Below, piece by piece: positions 48,140-59,599 of a stretch of 64,000 nucleotides of DNA. The position numbers and the translations under genes were made by a program. Every line of letters begins with the position of its first letter. Position 1 is the stretch's first letter. The notes beneath the pieces are model-generated. The model saw only the letters and a list, made by a program, of their open reading frames with translations. It was not told where the DNA came from and searched no databases. This stretch comes from Ilex aquifolium (taxonomy: Eukaryota > Streptophyta > Magnoliopsida > Aquifoliales > Aquifoliaceae). The stretch covers positions 9,621,501 to 9,685,500 of the forward strand of contig OX637394.1 of the NCBI GenBank assembly GCA_951799425.1, read 5' to 3'.

Positions 48140-49670
48140 AGTCAACCATCATATTCCAAAGAAAGCTACGTTCTGATGCAGAACTTAGGAAACCACCATT
48201 TTGTCAGGCAAAGTTGATGACATTCTCTTGGCAAAACTGTATGCAAGAAATTATATTCCCTGAGGAAGTGTGATTTCTAAATCCAAACTGGGATTTAAAT
48301 CATTCCCCAGCTTAGCTCCGTGGCAAGGGAAAAATTTTGGGTAGCTCTGGAGCCTCTGAAGGATCTCTAATTTGTCTTTAGGATTTCTTTTTAATAACCT
48401 AAACATTGGGACTATAAATAAGAGAAGTAACGATTAGCAGACCTATATGATGGTCACCTCTTGACAATGTATAAATATTCAATTTGTAAAACCTCGCTGC
48501 AAGGCATTGCATGATCTTCAGCACAAGACACTGAGCAAAACAGCAAATAGTTGCAACAGCCCAGAATAAATAGTAGTCATTTCAGTGCAACCTCATATGA
48601 TTGAACAAGCAATTGTACTGTCGGTTGTGTGCAGTGGGTTTAAAAACTCCATACAAGGCATATTTGGTTATCTACTGGCATTTGATGATACATAACCAGA
48701 AGCCATTTGAGCTCAACACACTTTGGAATTGTAAGAATAAGCTGGCAAGAAAAAGGAAAAGCCCATGCAAAACATACCAACCGTGACTCCTCACCTGTTA
48801 AATCTTCAGCTAAAGACATTGTTTTGCATAATCTGCCAATTCCAATCATGCATTCTGTAACACATCACTTCAAAACAGAAAGGATCACAAGTGTTTTGAC
48901 ATTACCATAAATGACTTCACGTATGCATACCAATTCAGAAATTATACTTGTTAGAAATGTCTTTTGATTACAATTTTGTAGGATCAAATTTTCATAATTT
49001 AAAAACACAAGAACCAGTTTTTATACCTGTCACTGCTTTGCAGTAGTTGTTGGGACATTTTCCATTAGTGTTATAGGACCATAAATCTCACACTTTTGTT
49101 ATAGCCCCATGCGCATGCCATGGCTTAAACATTCTGAAAAGCTATATCAAATGCATGATACTTTGTGCTTCATTAGGGTATGTGGATCCCATCTTCGTGG
49201 ATGTTATTTTTTGCAATAAAAGTAACATTGGTTTTTTATATCACTAAGCAAGGCCCATTTAATGAGATGCAAAGAGTACCAATTATTTATCACACCAACA
49301 AAAAAGTATGCAGAATTAGTGTGTACTTCCTTTTCACTCACAAGGCTCTAATTTATCCTGTGGATTTCTTGACAACATAGTGATTTTCTTGCCATTAGGA
49401 ATCCCTGAAAACAATGGTTAAACAATAAAACTTGACAGGGGAGGATAAAATAGTACTTTGAGATTCCAATAAAGAAGAGCCACAAATCACAAAAGAGAGA
49501 AGGCCAACCAGAGTTTATATTGCACTTCTGCTATCTATATCAAGGGGTTAAAAACTTTGTTCACTGTAAATAAAGACAGATTAAAAACAAACGAATCACA
49601 ACAATGAAAATTGAAGTATGAAATCTCTGCATTATACAGAAGAAAGCTCCTTAATAAATCGAAAGGATCA
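48140..49670. other. Convergent 3' regions of ATL and RIBA3
   Basis: About 1.5 kb between two converging genes. It probably holds both 3' UTRs. Small frames at 48601-48910 and 49180-49380 have no recognisable product. Confidence 0.5.
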
Positions 49671-49674
49671 AGGA

Positions 49675-52600
49675 CTATTCAGGTTTCTGTGTTGCCTCTG
49701 GGGGTTCTGTTTTATCTATAACTGGGTCGATGAATCCGGTTAATGGCCCTCGTATATCAGAACCGTATATATGACCCATCTTTGTACGTTTTGTTTCCAA
49801 ATACCTCTGGTTGTCCTCTGTAATGGGAGTCAAGATCGGAACCCGCCCAACAACTGCCAGACCGTAGCCTTTCAGACCAGTGAATTTGGCAGGGTTATTA
49901 GTCATAAGGCGCATCGTACGGACTCCTACGTCCCTTAGTATCTGTTGGCGAGCAAATATGTTTATGGTTAGTGCCAGAAAACTAAAATATGGAAAGAGCG
50001 CAAGGGTACCGTTACAGAAACACACACATTTCATAAGTTATGATATGGTTGAAAGAGTTCTTAAAACAAGAAGACTGTCATGCCTTCAAAGTTTAATGAA
50101 AGGTGACAAAATAATAGTACATATACAATGAAATAAAGAGTTAGAATGGAGCGGGATCAGTGTTATTCGGTTATAACCGATCGAAGGATCTCAATTGTGT
50201 ATTAAAGATTTGTCCATTGGTTTCCCATAAAGAAACTGTCATTTCCATGTGTAATTGTGATCACTAAGTTAGATATTGACGCAAAAATTCTGAGATTAAC
50301 AGAACTCTACTACTATATACGGAAGATTTTTCTGCATTAGTCTTTGCTTGGCCATGAACATTTATGGAAGAAGGAAAGATGATCAGGCTGACCTGGGCAC
50401 CAATTCCATACTCCCGTGCATCAGCAGCAAATCCAAGTTCTAGATTGGCTTCAACTGTGTCATGACCTTGGTCCTGCAGATTATAAGCCCGAAGTTTGTG
50501 ACCTAAGCCAATCCCTCGTCCTTCATGACCACGAAGGTAAACAACAACGCCCCTGCCAACTTGCTCAATTAACTGCATTGCCAAATCTAACTGGTTGCCA
50601 CAATCACACCGCTTCGACCCAAAAATGTCCCCTGTCAAACACTCTGAGTGAACCCTTACTAGGACATCCTGTCCATGCCCAATGTTTCCCTTTTGATACA
50701 TGACACAAAAATAGCTTAGTAGAATATTTGTAAACTTTGACATGGAACTCAAGCAAGAATTTTTGCTTCAAGTAATTAAAGCAAATGAAAGCTCATTCTG
50801 TAAGAAACATTTACCTTTACGACAGCTACGTGCTCCGTCCCATCTAGCTTTGATCGATAGCAATAAGCATGAAACAGGCCCCATTTAGTTGCCAGACGGG
50901 AAATAGCAGTTCTTTCAACCAAATTTTCCCTCTTTCTCCTATACCTACAATCAGAATTCAGTGTTTGAAGTCAATAAAAGCAGCTTCTAAAATCAGAATT
51001 CTGTCAAAATTGCAAAGAATTCATTGAATGAAAGCAAAAAGATACACGATTTATGATTACAAAGGGCAAAATCTGAATGTTCCGTGCTAGAATTCATATC
51101 ATGATATATGACAGCAAGTGGCCTAACTTATAATCCGACAATAGTGGAATGGGTTTGCAGTCTTTTTATATTTTGTTAGGACATGTACATGCAATCACGA
51201 TTGTAAAAGCATCCACCAATTTCAACAGGGCATTAGAGCATAACTCACCGAATCAAATCAGTGATTGAAGCAATTGGAATGCTGTGTTCCAAGCCCAACT
51301 TTCTTAGATTGGGCAAAGAGGCCATTGAACCATCATCTGCATCAACAACAGCTGAAAAAAGAGAAATTGGCTGCAGGCCAGCCAGCATAACCAAATCCAC
51401 AGATCCTTCAGTGTGACCAGCCCGTCTTAAAACCCCACCATTTCTGTACTTGAGGGGAAACACATGACCTGGCCTTCTGAAGTCTTCTGGTTTGGAATTA
51501 GGAGATGAAAGAGCAAGAACAGTTTTTGCCCTGTCTGAAGCTGATACCCCAGTAGTTGTGCCGGCTTTCACATCCTATTAAATCAAGCAAAGAGTAATTC
51601 CAGGCCAAAATCACCCTGAACTTCAAATAAAAACTGAATTAAGTTATGTAAAAGACTCAACACAAGCCTTAAAGTTCCAAATGCACATTTGGGCGTGGGC
51701 GTCCAATGGAATTTAAATAGCTCCATTTTTCATAATTATGGCAATCTCGGAAGAAACAAAAAAGCAACCATCTAGTATGGAAACATAAAATAAATTCAAA
51801 GCTATCGCAATAACGATGTTTTGTAATTTCATAAAATGCCTTATCTTATAATTTTAGCCTATTTTATTGCCCAGATATTTGCCAATTGGGAAACAAGTTG
51901 TCATAACATCTCCTGGGATGCCCAGATACGCCGCAATTCAAAAGGTTTACTAATCAGGAAACAGTACCACTGTGACTGTGAATGAGGGAACAGAAGAGTC
52001 ATCTTCACTTTCAGGTGACATGAGAGGTAGCTTTAGTCTTTCAAGATCCTTCTCCTTCATGCCTACAGAAACAATTCCTGACCCATACTTCACCATAAAA
52101 GTCACAGCCTGTGGACTTGCAAGGGGTGCTGCCATGACAAGGTTTCCTTCAACTTCCCCATTTTCATCATCTACAACGATCACAAACTACAAAAAAAAAA
52201 GTATCATTCATGCTTATAAACATTAAAGAACAGTAACCATATAAGTCACTTCTATTTCATCTAAACTGGTGTAAAGCAATTTTTAGCAAAAAACAAAGCA
52301 GCCATATTTAGTAACCAACTCATTGGATGGTTGGAGGGTACCAACCTTCCCTTGGCGCAATGTCTTAAGCGCCTGTTCAATGGAAGAGAACCCTTCTGAT
52401 GGGCAGTCAGGATCACCCTCGGCATCACTAACGAAAAAATCAATGGTTTCCTGAGTGATCTCGGCATCTACTGTCCCAAATGGTGCTGAAGACGGGTCAT
52501 CTAAAGCAGCCAAAAGAGACCCACTTTCGATTCCCTTAAGAACACTTTCATCAAACACATCTCCAGCTCCATCACCAGATAACCCAACAGCCCAGCAAGT

Positions 52601-52825
52601 GGAATTCATCCATCGCTTCCTGTACGGTCCAAGTCCGAGACACTGGGGAGCTGCAAAAGGTCGATGAAAGCTGAAACATAATCATTTATTGTAAGTCTGT
52701 ATATTAAATTTTTTGTAGCGACGAAAATAGAGGGGGGATATTTGTTTCAAGACTTACATGTATCTTGAACTACTGAAAATACGAGGGAATTCGAAAAATG
52801 GGGACTGAAACAGAATGTAACCCAT
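49675..52825 (-). CDS. RIBA3: RIBA3-like riboflavin biosynthesis protein (DHBP synthase-like domain plus GTP cyclohydrolase II)
   Basis: Seven coding exons on the minus strand join in phase: 52825-52758, 52670-52346, 52186-51968, 51574-51249, 50944-50815, 50689-50393 and 49941-49675, giving 543 residues. The start [11 protein letters not shown] opens an FSR-rich stretch suited to a plastid transit peptide; other frames of exon 1 do not splice in phase. Residues about 125-335 are the DHBP synthase domain, and 357-525 the GTP cyclohydrolase II domain. The latter keeps zinc ligands C373, C384 and C386 (HSEC...CDC) plus [12 protein letters not shown] and LMTNNPAKF. The first domain has lost key residues: [11 protein letters not shown] replaces the usual DDEDRENEGDL (G141, N146), and IVSV replaces IVCV (S171), though RPGHVFPL and GHTE remain. 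GTP cyclohydrolase II opens GTP to start flavin synthesis. The DHBP synthase half is probably inactive, matching reports that RIBA3 is monofunctional. Confidence 0.95.
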
Positions 52826-52829
52826 GGAG

Positions 52830-53180
52830 CAGTAGCTGAAACAGAACGTAATGACTGGAGTATTGAAGCATCAAAGAGGATTTGAAGAGTTACAACTTTT
52901 TGGTTTGGTGGTTTGTGGTGCCATGGTTTCAACTTTCAAGGTGACGATGTATAATTTCAAAGAAGAAAAACCCACCTCTAGTTCTGGATGTGTACCCAGT
53001 TTGTAGCTTATCGAATACTCTGTTATTTTGTATCACTATCCATTAATTCTTTGTTCTTTTCTGGTAACTCCTCTAGTCCTCTCCTTATTCGGATGTACGG
53101 AGATTTTGAACCACATGCATACCGATCAAGTGCCCTTCTAGCATGTCAACGAGCCTGATGCCTGTTCTCGAAGAAAACCG
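52830..53180. other. RIBA3 upstream region
   Basis: Putative promoter and leader of RIBA3. No clear TATA box close to the start codon could be chosen. A MITE-like element begins at 53187. Confidence 0.45.
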
Positions 53181-53186
53181 ATGTTA

Positions 53187-53817
53187 GCGCAACTCCAACC
53201 CCTCTCGTTAAAATGGTTTGTCATAATATATTTAAATATTATATTTTTTATTTTAGTTAGTCATTTTTTTAAATTCACTCCGATCATACTTTCTATTTTA
53301 ACTAACTACTTAACTTAATTTTTAATAATATAATTCAAAAATACCACGTAGCCTAATAATATAATTTAAAATTTTCACAAATATTTGTATTAATATTTCG
53401 TAAGGTTTAAAATTAAATATTTCATTATACAAGGAGGTTTTCGAAATTTGGAGAGGGCGGTTTTTAGAATTTGGGTTTTCAGAGAAGGGGGTTTTTCAGA
53501 ACTGGAAAAAATGGGGTTTTCAAATAGGTTTCGGGGGAGACAGGGGAGGTGGGTTTCGAAATTGGGGGAAATTGGGGGAGGGGATCTGCAGTTTGGGGGT
53601 GAGAGATGAAGAAGATTAGCTGGACCAACCCTTGGAGGACGATGAAGACAGAGGCGAGCAGTCTAGCAAGCTTCTTCTTCTCTCCAGATCTAATGAGCAA
53701 CAAGGATCTCTTAGGTTTTAGCTAGCAAGATGGCGAGTCGATTGGAGCAATTTTTTTGAGCAAGCCTCCCCAAATTAGCTAAAAATAAAGATTTAGTTAG
53801 TAGGGTTGGAGATGCTC
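53187..53817. mobile_element. PIF/Harbinger-like MITE, 631 bp
   Basis: Termini GCGCAACTCCAACCC and the reverse complement of GGGTTGGAGATGCTC are inverted with three mismatches. TTA flanks both sides (53184-53186 and 53818-53820), the 3-bp duplication usual for PIF/Harbinger. The interior has a G-rich patch (53440-53600) but no transposase. It lies about 360 bases upstream of the RIBA3 start. Confidence 0.6.
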
Positions 53818-53938
53818 TTAGTTAGGAATTAATTGTAAAGAATTTATTTTTAAGAATTAAAATACTTATTTGATTTAATTTGATTTGTTGTAATTAATAG
53901 ATTAGTTAAAATATGATACTATCCATGTTAACCATAGG

Positions 53939-54101
53939 TAGGGATGGCAGTGGATCGAGAAAAAATAGGTATTTGTCTAAACCTATCCCGTTTGGACCGG
54001 GAATAGATTCTACGTATTGGACGGTAGACGTATTCGAAGATACCCGTATATACCCGCACGAGAATGGACTGACTCTTACCCCTGGCCCGTCCCTGCTAAC
54101 C

Positions 54102-54159
<58 letters not shown>

Positions 54160-54706
54160 AAATCTGCAATTTTCATGTGTTACATCTGATTTTCTATGTT
54201 AGATATGCAATATTCTGAATTTCCTAATTTTATGTACTTGAATATGGTCTTTGTTGAATTCTGATTATAGTGTTAGATATGATTTTTGCTGATTTTTGAG
54301 TTTATTCTACTTGAATATGATTTTTGCTCTTTGAAAATTGTTGGATAGGCTTTTTACTTAAAAAGTGCTGGATAGACTTCTTGCCTACTCACTATACCAA
54401 ATGCTAGTCCTTATTGATGAGAGGAATTATGTTGTAATTTTCAGTTGGTGACATGCAATTTTTTTGATTTTTTGGATTATTTACAATGTTGAATTATGTT
54501 GGGCTTGAACTTGGGCTTGGGCTTGGGTGGGGGTGAAGGCGGGGACAAGACGGGGGCGGGGATTACAAATTTACCTGCGGACAGGAATGGAGATGAAAAT
54601 TATACCCATTAATGGGGGTGAACCGGGGATGGACATAGTATTTTTAAGCGGTTACGAGGATTGAGACTAAGCCCTCTGCCCCCACTTCGGTCCACTGCCA
54701 TCCCTA
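53939..54706. mobile_element. Non-autonomous hAT element, 768 bp, with internal (AT) run
   Basis: TAGGGATGGCAGTGGA and its exact reverse complement TCCACTGCCATCCCTA are the ends. Flanking octamers ACCATAGG (53931-53938) and ACTATAAG (54707-54714) agree at six of eight positions, consistent with an old hAT duplication. The interior carries ACCCG/CGGGG-rich words and a 51-base AT run. Confidence 0.88.
54106..54156. repeat. (AT)25 microsatellite
   Basis: A pure AT run inside the hAT element at 53939-54706, likely to be polymorphic. Confidence 0.95.
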
Positions 54707-54926
54707 ACTATAAGAAATTTGAGTTTGAATTTTTGTTAAGTCATCATAATGAGTGGACCTAATTATGATATAATTAATAAACGAATCGCGTATAAGTGAA
54801 ATCAATTAAAAAAATATGTACGACATGAACTTAATATGACATGATACAAAACAAATTAATAGGGGAATCGGATTTGAATAAATTAAGTATAAGTGAAATC
54901 AATATAAAAAATATACGACACGAACC

Positions 54927-55330
54927 TGTTAGTTTTGCACAGCAGATAATTAATAAAAATAATATTTGTTGAAAGATAGGAATTCAAAGATATAAAAACA
55001 ATAAAGCAAAACATAAAGATATAACGTGGTTCGATACAATATATTCACCTTGATACACCGTACCTATATCCGTAGACCAAAAACTTACATCAATATATTA
55101 TTCATTGAAAAATTGGTCATATGGTAACTAATTACACAATATTCAACCCTATTTATAGGATAAAATATTGTATGTCTAATATACCAATTCATGGTATATT
55201 AAAACTCTTCTAATATAATCCTATTTGATTTGGTCACTAATAAACCTATTCATAATTTATTAGGACTCTCACATTGATTACACAACAAATTCTCCTTCAT
55301 GACAACTAGAGAGTTTGAATCAAATTCCAT
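54927..55330 (-). mobile_element. Diverged LTR copy A
   Basis: It starts TGTTAGTTTTGCA and ends near AAATTCCA. It shares with copy B many blocks in order, including TATAACGTGGTTCGA, TACACCGTAC, GAAAAATTGGTCAT and TGGTAACTAATTACA. No primer-binding site adjoins it. Confidence 0.7.
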
Positions 55331-55393
55331 GATATGACACAATATGAAACAAGTTAATAAGCAAATCAAATATGAATAGTTTGTTGGAAGATA

Positions 55394-55405
55394 GCTCTGA
55401 TACCA
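55394..55405 (-). other. Retrotransposon primer-binding site (initiator Met tRNA)
   Basis: The minus strand reads TGGTATCAGAGC, the classic complement to the 3' end of plant initiator tRNA-Met, two bases from the edge of LTR B. It sets the orientation of the former element. Confidence 0.85.
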
Positions 55406-55407
55406 TT

Positions 55408-55857
55408 TGTTGGTTTTGCATAATGGATAATTAACACAAATAATACTTATTGGAAAATAGGGACATGATACAAAGATATAACGTGGTTCGAAATATTATA
55501 CCCACCTTAGTACACCGTACTTACACCAAACCTACATTCCCGTGAAAAATTGGTCATCTGGTAACTAATTACATAATACTTAGCATATTTATAGAGATAA
55601 AATCATATAATTTAAACCTATTCAGATACAACTTGATATTCATGTTTCTTATCACATATCTAATATACATATTTATGGTCTAATAAAGTTCATCCAATTT
55701 GTTTCCTATTTGGTTAGGTTAGTAATAAACTTATCCATGGTTTATAGGTTTATTATGACTCTTCCAATACGTTTTCTATTTCATTCAAGATTCTCAAAGT
55801 GCTTACCTAACAAACTTTTCTTCATGACAATTAGAGAGTTTTGATTAAATTCCAACA
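55408..55857 (-). mobile_element. LTR copy B, 450 bp, next to a primer-binding site
   Basis: It begins TGTTGG and ends CCAACA, a perfect 6-bp inverted terminus. Being followed on the minus strand by a primer-binding site makes it the 5' LTR of a minus-strand retrotransposon. Only about 28 bases of internal sequence remain (55380-55407). No gag or pol sequence survives. Confidence 0.85.
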
Positions 55858-56209
55858 GATTGAATATAAGTGAAATTAATACCAAAAAATATATATATAT
55901 ATGTATGATACGAACATGATATAACACTACACAAAATAAATTAATAAGTGAATTGAACATGAATAGAGTGTATTTTGACACGAATTCAATAAGACTCGAC
56001 ACAACTATAATTTAATTTAACTATGGATCTTAATATTTTTTGAGCAATACTGTTGGGACTTAATTTATTGATCTAATTTACTGACCTAATTTACTATGAC
56101 ATTTAGATTGATTGTGACCCCATCAATTATTGAAACTTGGTGTTGATTCAATAGATCAACTAAAGCTGCATCATTATGTCAGACTTTTATGTCTAAATAA
56201 CATTATTCT

Positions 56210-56650
56210 TATCTAAAATATCACTCACACCCCCATGACATCCCTTTCCGTTAAAACACTATTTTTAATAAAAAAAATTCATCTAAAATATCAAAATTGC
56301 CCTTATATAAACCCTAAACCGTCTTTCTAAATAAAATTCGATTAAAATTTGAACAGATTAAAATTTGAGTCAATTAAAATTAGATTTGAGCTAATTAAGA
56401 TTTATTTTTTTACGTATTAAAATTCGAGCCTACTAAATTTATTTTTTTATGTATTAAAATCCGAGCCGATTTGAGCTAAATCATGATTTGTTAGCACCAA
56501 TTAATATTTGATTCGAGTCAATTAATATTTATATTTTTTTTATGTATTAAAATTTGAGTCGATTAAAATTTAATTCGAGTTGATTAAAATTCATTTTTTA
56601 TGAACAAATGAAAAAGTATAACTTGTGTGATGTACCGAGACTATTTAAAT
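56210..56650. repeat. Partial copy of the GATTAAAATT repeat family
   Basis: It opens ATCACTCACACCCCC and continues with GCCCTTATATAAACCCTAAA, then repeats of GATTAAAATTYGA and TTTACGTATTAAAAT. The same order occurs at 59600 and about 60746. Only the left half is present. Confidence 0.65.
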
Positions 56651-56654
56651 GAGT

Positions 56655-57475
56655 TAAATTTGAGTTGACTAGTATTCTATACGAACCTCTAAATAAACTT
56701 ATATATTTATGTATAATATATAAATTAAAAAAATATTTGTTTTTTTAATACATAACTGCCAACATATTGATTCACCAACGTCAAATTCTTCTAATTGCTT
56801 TTGTTTTTGACTTTTTTATCCGTCTTTCCACTTCCAATTTCTTGTATCTTTATTTTTGTCGTTGTCGACGTGAGTCCATTATTATTGGGAGAGTTGTGGG
56901 CATTTTGGTCTTTGGCTTGGGCTAATTTTGGAGGTAAATTGCTTATATCTTACCCTAGTCACAATTTATATGGGTGGGGTTACAATTATTATTAACTTGG
57001 AAGGAATTACTAACTGTGCATGTTAGTCCATGCACAATTGGGAAATTATGTGTTATTTTTGGTACCAGGTAATTTGCAAAACAAGTAAACCGTATTGAGG
57101 TAAAATGGATTTTGTCCTTTGTTAATCTTTGTTTAATTGATTGTACACTTGTATTTCGATTCGTCCTATATTCTCATATTTAATCCAATCAATTTTTAAT
57201 AACAACCATTCTAATCGTTTAAATTTGATGATTTATATTATAATTATAATTATAATTTTTTAACTACAATAACTCAATTCATATATTAAAAAAAAATGTG
57301 TTTTACATGGGGACACCCTAATCAATTGAATGGTATGATTGTTGCAATTTTGTTACAATTCCATTTAATTTGAACTCATATTCTAATAATTTTGTGTTAA
57401 ATTTATAAATTGTAGTAATTAATGTCATCTTTAATTAAAGTACCAAAATAGGATAGTTATAGATTTATTGTGCTT
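56655..57475. other. Intergenic DNA, nothing recognised
   Basis: AT-rich, no supported gene; the frame at 56795-56995 is hydrophobic by composition only. Confidence 0.45.
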
Positions 57476-57487
57476 TCAATGTGAGGC

Positions 57488-58501
57488 ACCGGAAGAAAAT
57501 ACCAAATACATCTTAATTGGAAGTTTAATTGGAATAAGAAAATACCAAATAATGTTAAGTTGTTTGTCTGGCGGGTGTGTTCCAATGCGCTACCAACAGT
57601 GGATAATCTACGGCAAAGGAAAGTCTCAGTGCATGGGAATAGTGGGGTGTGTCAAGAAGATGAGGAGTCACTGATACACTGCCTAAGGGACTGTTCTTGG
57701 GCCAAAGCAGTGTGGCGTCTCAGCTCGTTGAAGACAGTCGTTCAATTTTCAGCTTCTGAGTTTGGGCAGTGGTTGCGTGATGTCCATCAATCCCTTATAC
57801 CCGATGACTTCTCAATTTTCCTTATTCAGTGTTGGTTTGTGTGGAGAAATAGAAGTACTCGTATCTTTGAAAACATGGTTCAAGATCCTGTTGAAGTGCA
57901 AATGAAGGCAATAGACTATCACAGGCAATATAGGGAGGCAGTAACTCAACCCAGTCTTGCTCCAATGCCAAATCCCAATAATGGCTGGTGTCCTCCAAGG
58001 ATAGGTACCTTCAAGGTGAATCTCGATGCCGCTGTGTTCAGAGACCTAAATGTCTTAGGCGTGGGGATAGTTATAAGAGATGACCGGGGTTACTTTGTAG
58101 GGGCTTTGTCTAAAAGGATGACAATGAGTTGTGATGTTTGTCAAGCAGAAACTATTGCAGCGAGTACAACAATCCAATTCGCAAAGTAGCTAGAGTTGTT
58201 AGAAGTCATATTGGAAAGGGTTTCTATAGACGTTATTCAATCTATTAGGTGTTGTGTGATGGATCTTGATCCTCTCGGCGCCATCTTGCAGGATATTAAC
58301 AGTATAGCGAGAAGCTTTCGTTATTTTGAAGTGGCCGATGTTCGCCGCAATGGAAATAAAGTAGCTTATGAATTAGCTCGTTTTGTTTTACCATTAAATA
58401 ATAGCGTTGTATGGTTGAAACAGACACCAGACATTGTTATACCTCTCATTTTTTTTGATATTCCTTAATAATAAATTTTATCGTTGAATCTCAAAAAAAA
58501 A
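57488..58501 (+). mobile_element. 5'-truncated LINE (L1-like) with A-tail and target duplication
   Basis: The insertion carries only the 3' end of a plant LINE: the RVT zinc-binding region (IPNNVKLFVWRVCSNALPT) and an RNase H-like domain (FKVNLDAAVFRD, GIVIRDDRG, AETIAA). It ends in an A11 run at 58493-58503. AATGTGAGGC flanks both sides (57478-57487 and 58502-58511, overlapping the A-tail), a good target duplication. Confidence 0.9.
57560..58468 (+). pseudogene. LINE ORF2 C-terminal fragment with one nonsense codon
   Basis: The frame from about 57510 runs through the zf-RVT-like block (VWRVCSNALPTVDNL, ESLIHCLRDCSWAKAVW) into the RNase H-like block (TFKVNLDAAVF, GVGIVIRDDRGYFVGAL, CQAETIAAS). 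A TAG at 58187-58189 interrupts it; the same frame then continues (LELLEVILERV, FRYFEVADVRRNGNKVAYELA) to a stop at 58466. The reverse transcriptase core and endonuclease are absent, so it cannot move by itself. The single stop suggests a fairly recent insertion. Confidence 0.88.
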
Positions 58502-58514
58502 AATGTGAGGCTTT

Positions 58515-59595
58515 AGAAATAAAAACAATGCCTTTTGTTTAATTTTTGACAGACCTGTCAAGTCAATATGAAATCATCATAAAATTATATAAAAATAATT
58601 CAATTTAATTGATTCAAATCATAATCAAGTTTAACTCATTAGACCCATTTACTAAATAAATTATGTATAAATAAAATTAATTTAAATAAAAAAAATAAAA
58701 ACTCGGCCACGTCAGAAGGAGTTTACTGGTATGGAATTAAGCTAAATGGATTGAGATTTATGCAGGTTAGTGTACCATACCATTTAATAAACAGCTCATT
58801 TATAGATTGGATTAGTGTTGGTGAACATCGATGAACAATCCCAATTGCAGGGACACACAGTCTCAAAGAGTGACATGAAAATTGCTCTCCTTTTTTTTTT
58901 TTTTACAGGGTATACTAGTTTATACCGATTAATTCCTCGAATTTGGATATTGACAATCGTAATCCGAGCGAGTTTCCTAAAAAACAAAGATGGTTGACCC
59001 TTACGGGTATGAGAAGTGTAAAGTGGTGAATTTAAAACATCTGAATTGCTAAAGATCAAACTCAACCACTGAAACCACCCTTAATGCTTACAATTGCTCT
59101 CCTTAATCACAACTTTTCATTTACTATTAAATGATTAATAATTATTCATTAAAAAAATAATAAAATAAAATATTTAAATTTTAGACATGTCAATTTCTCA
59201 TTAATTTAAAAATAGAGGTATAATATAAAAAAATATATTATAGGGATCTAAAATAAGAATTTAATTTAATACAACCATTATATTATTTATGAGTTTAATA
59301 TCTAATAATAATAATCAATAAGGTTCCTACATTAAGTTCCTAAATTAAATTCAAACCCCACTTTTCATCTAAAAAATACATTTTCATACCATACCGAACC
59401 CAAATAGTCGAAGCCAAATAAGTAAGAGATATGCTTTGTTCCCAAAAGTTATATCCCAAATTTGCATTCTAAATTAAAAAGATGGTTGAATTAATGCGGG
59501 TCTCAATAACTTCTTTTTTTTTTTGGTCAAACCACTTACACTAATTTTATTTATACAACCATTTGCACTAATTTTAGACATAAAATTTAATAAAA
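58515..59595. other. Intergenic AT-rich DNA, nothing recognised
   Basis: No gene or closed repeat pair seen; short frames at 58796-59065 are unrecognised. Confidence 0.5.
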
Positions 59596-59599
59596 TATT

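Larger units (their letters stand above)
54760..55990. repeat. Degenerate host repeat with ATAAGTGAAATCAAT and ACGACACGAAC words
   Basis: Blocks built from TATAAGTGAAATCAAT, then ACGACATGAAC, then TATGACATGATAC, AATTAATAG and GAATAA recur at about 54790, 54885, 55337 and 55860. The two LTR copies interrupt this pattern. Confidence 0.55.

Noticed and set aside
52747..52932. Alternative longer start of RIBA3 (MKPWHHKPP...)
   Set aside because: That frame leaves the wrong phase at the 52758 splice site; only the frame starting at 52825 joins exon 2 correctly.
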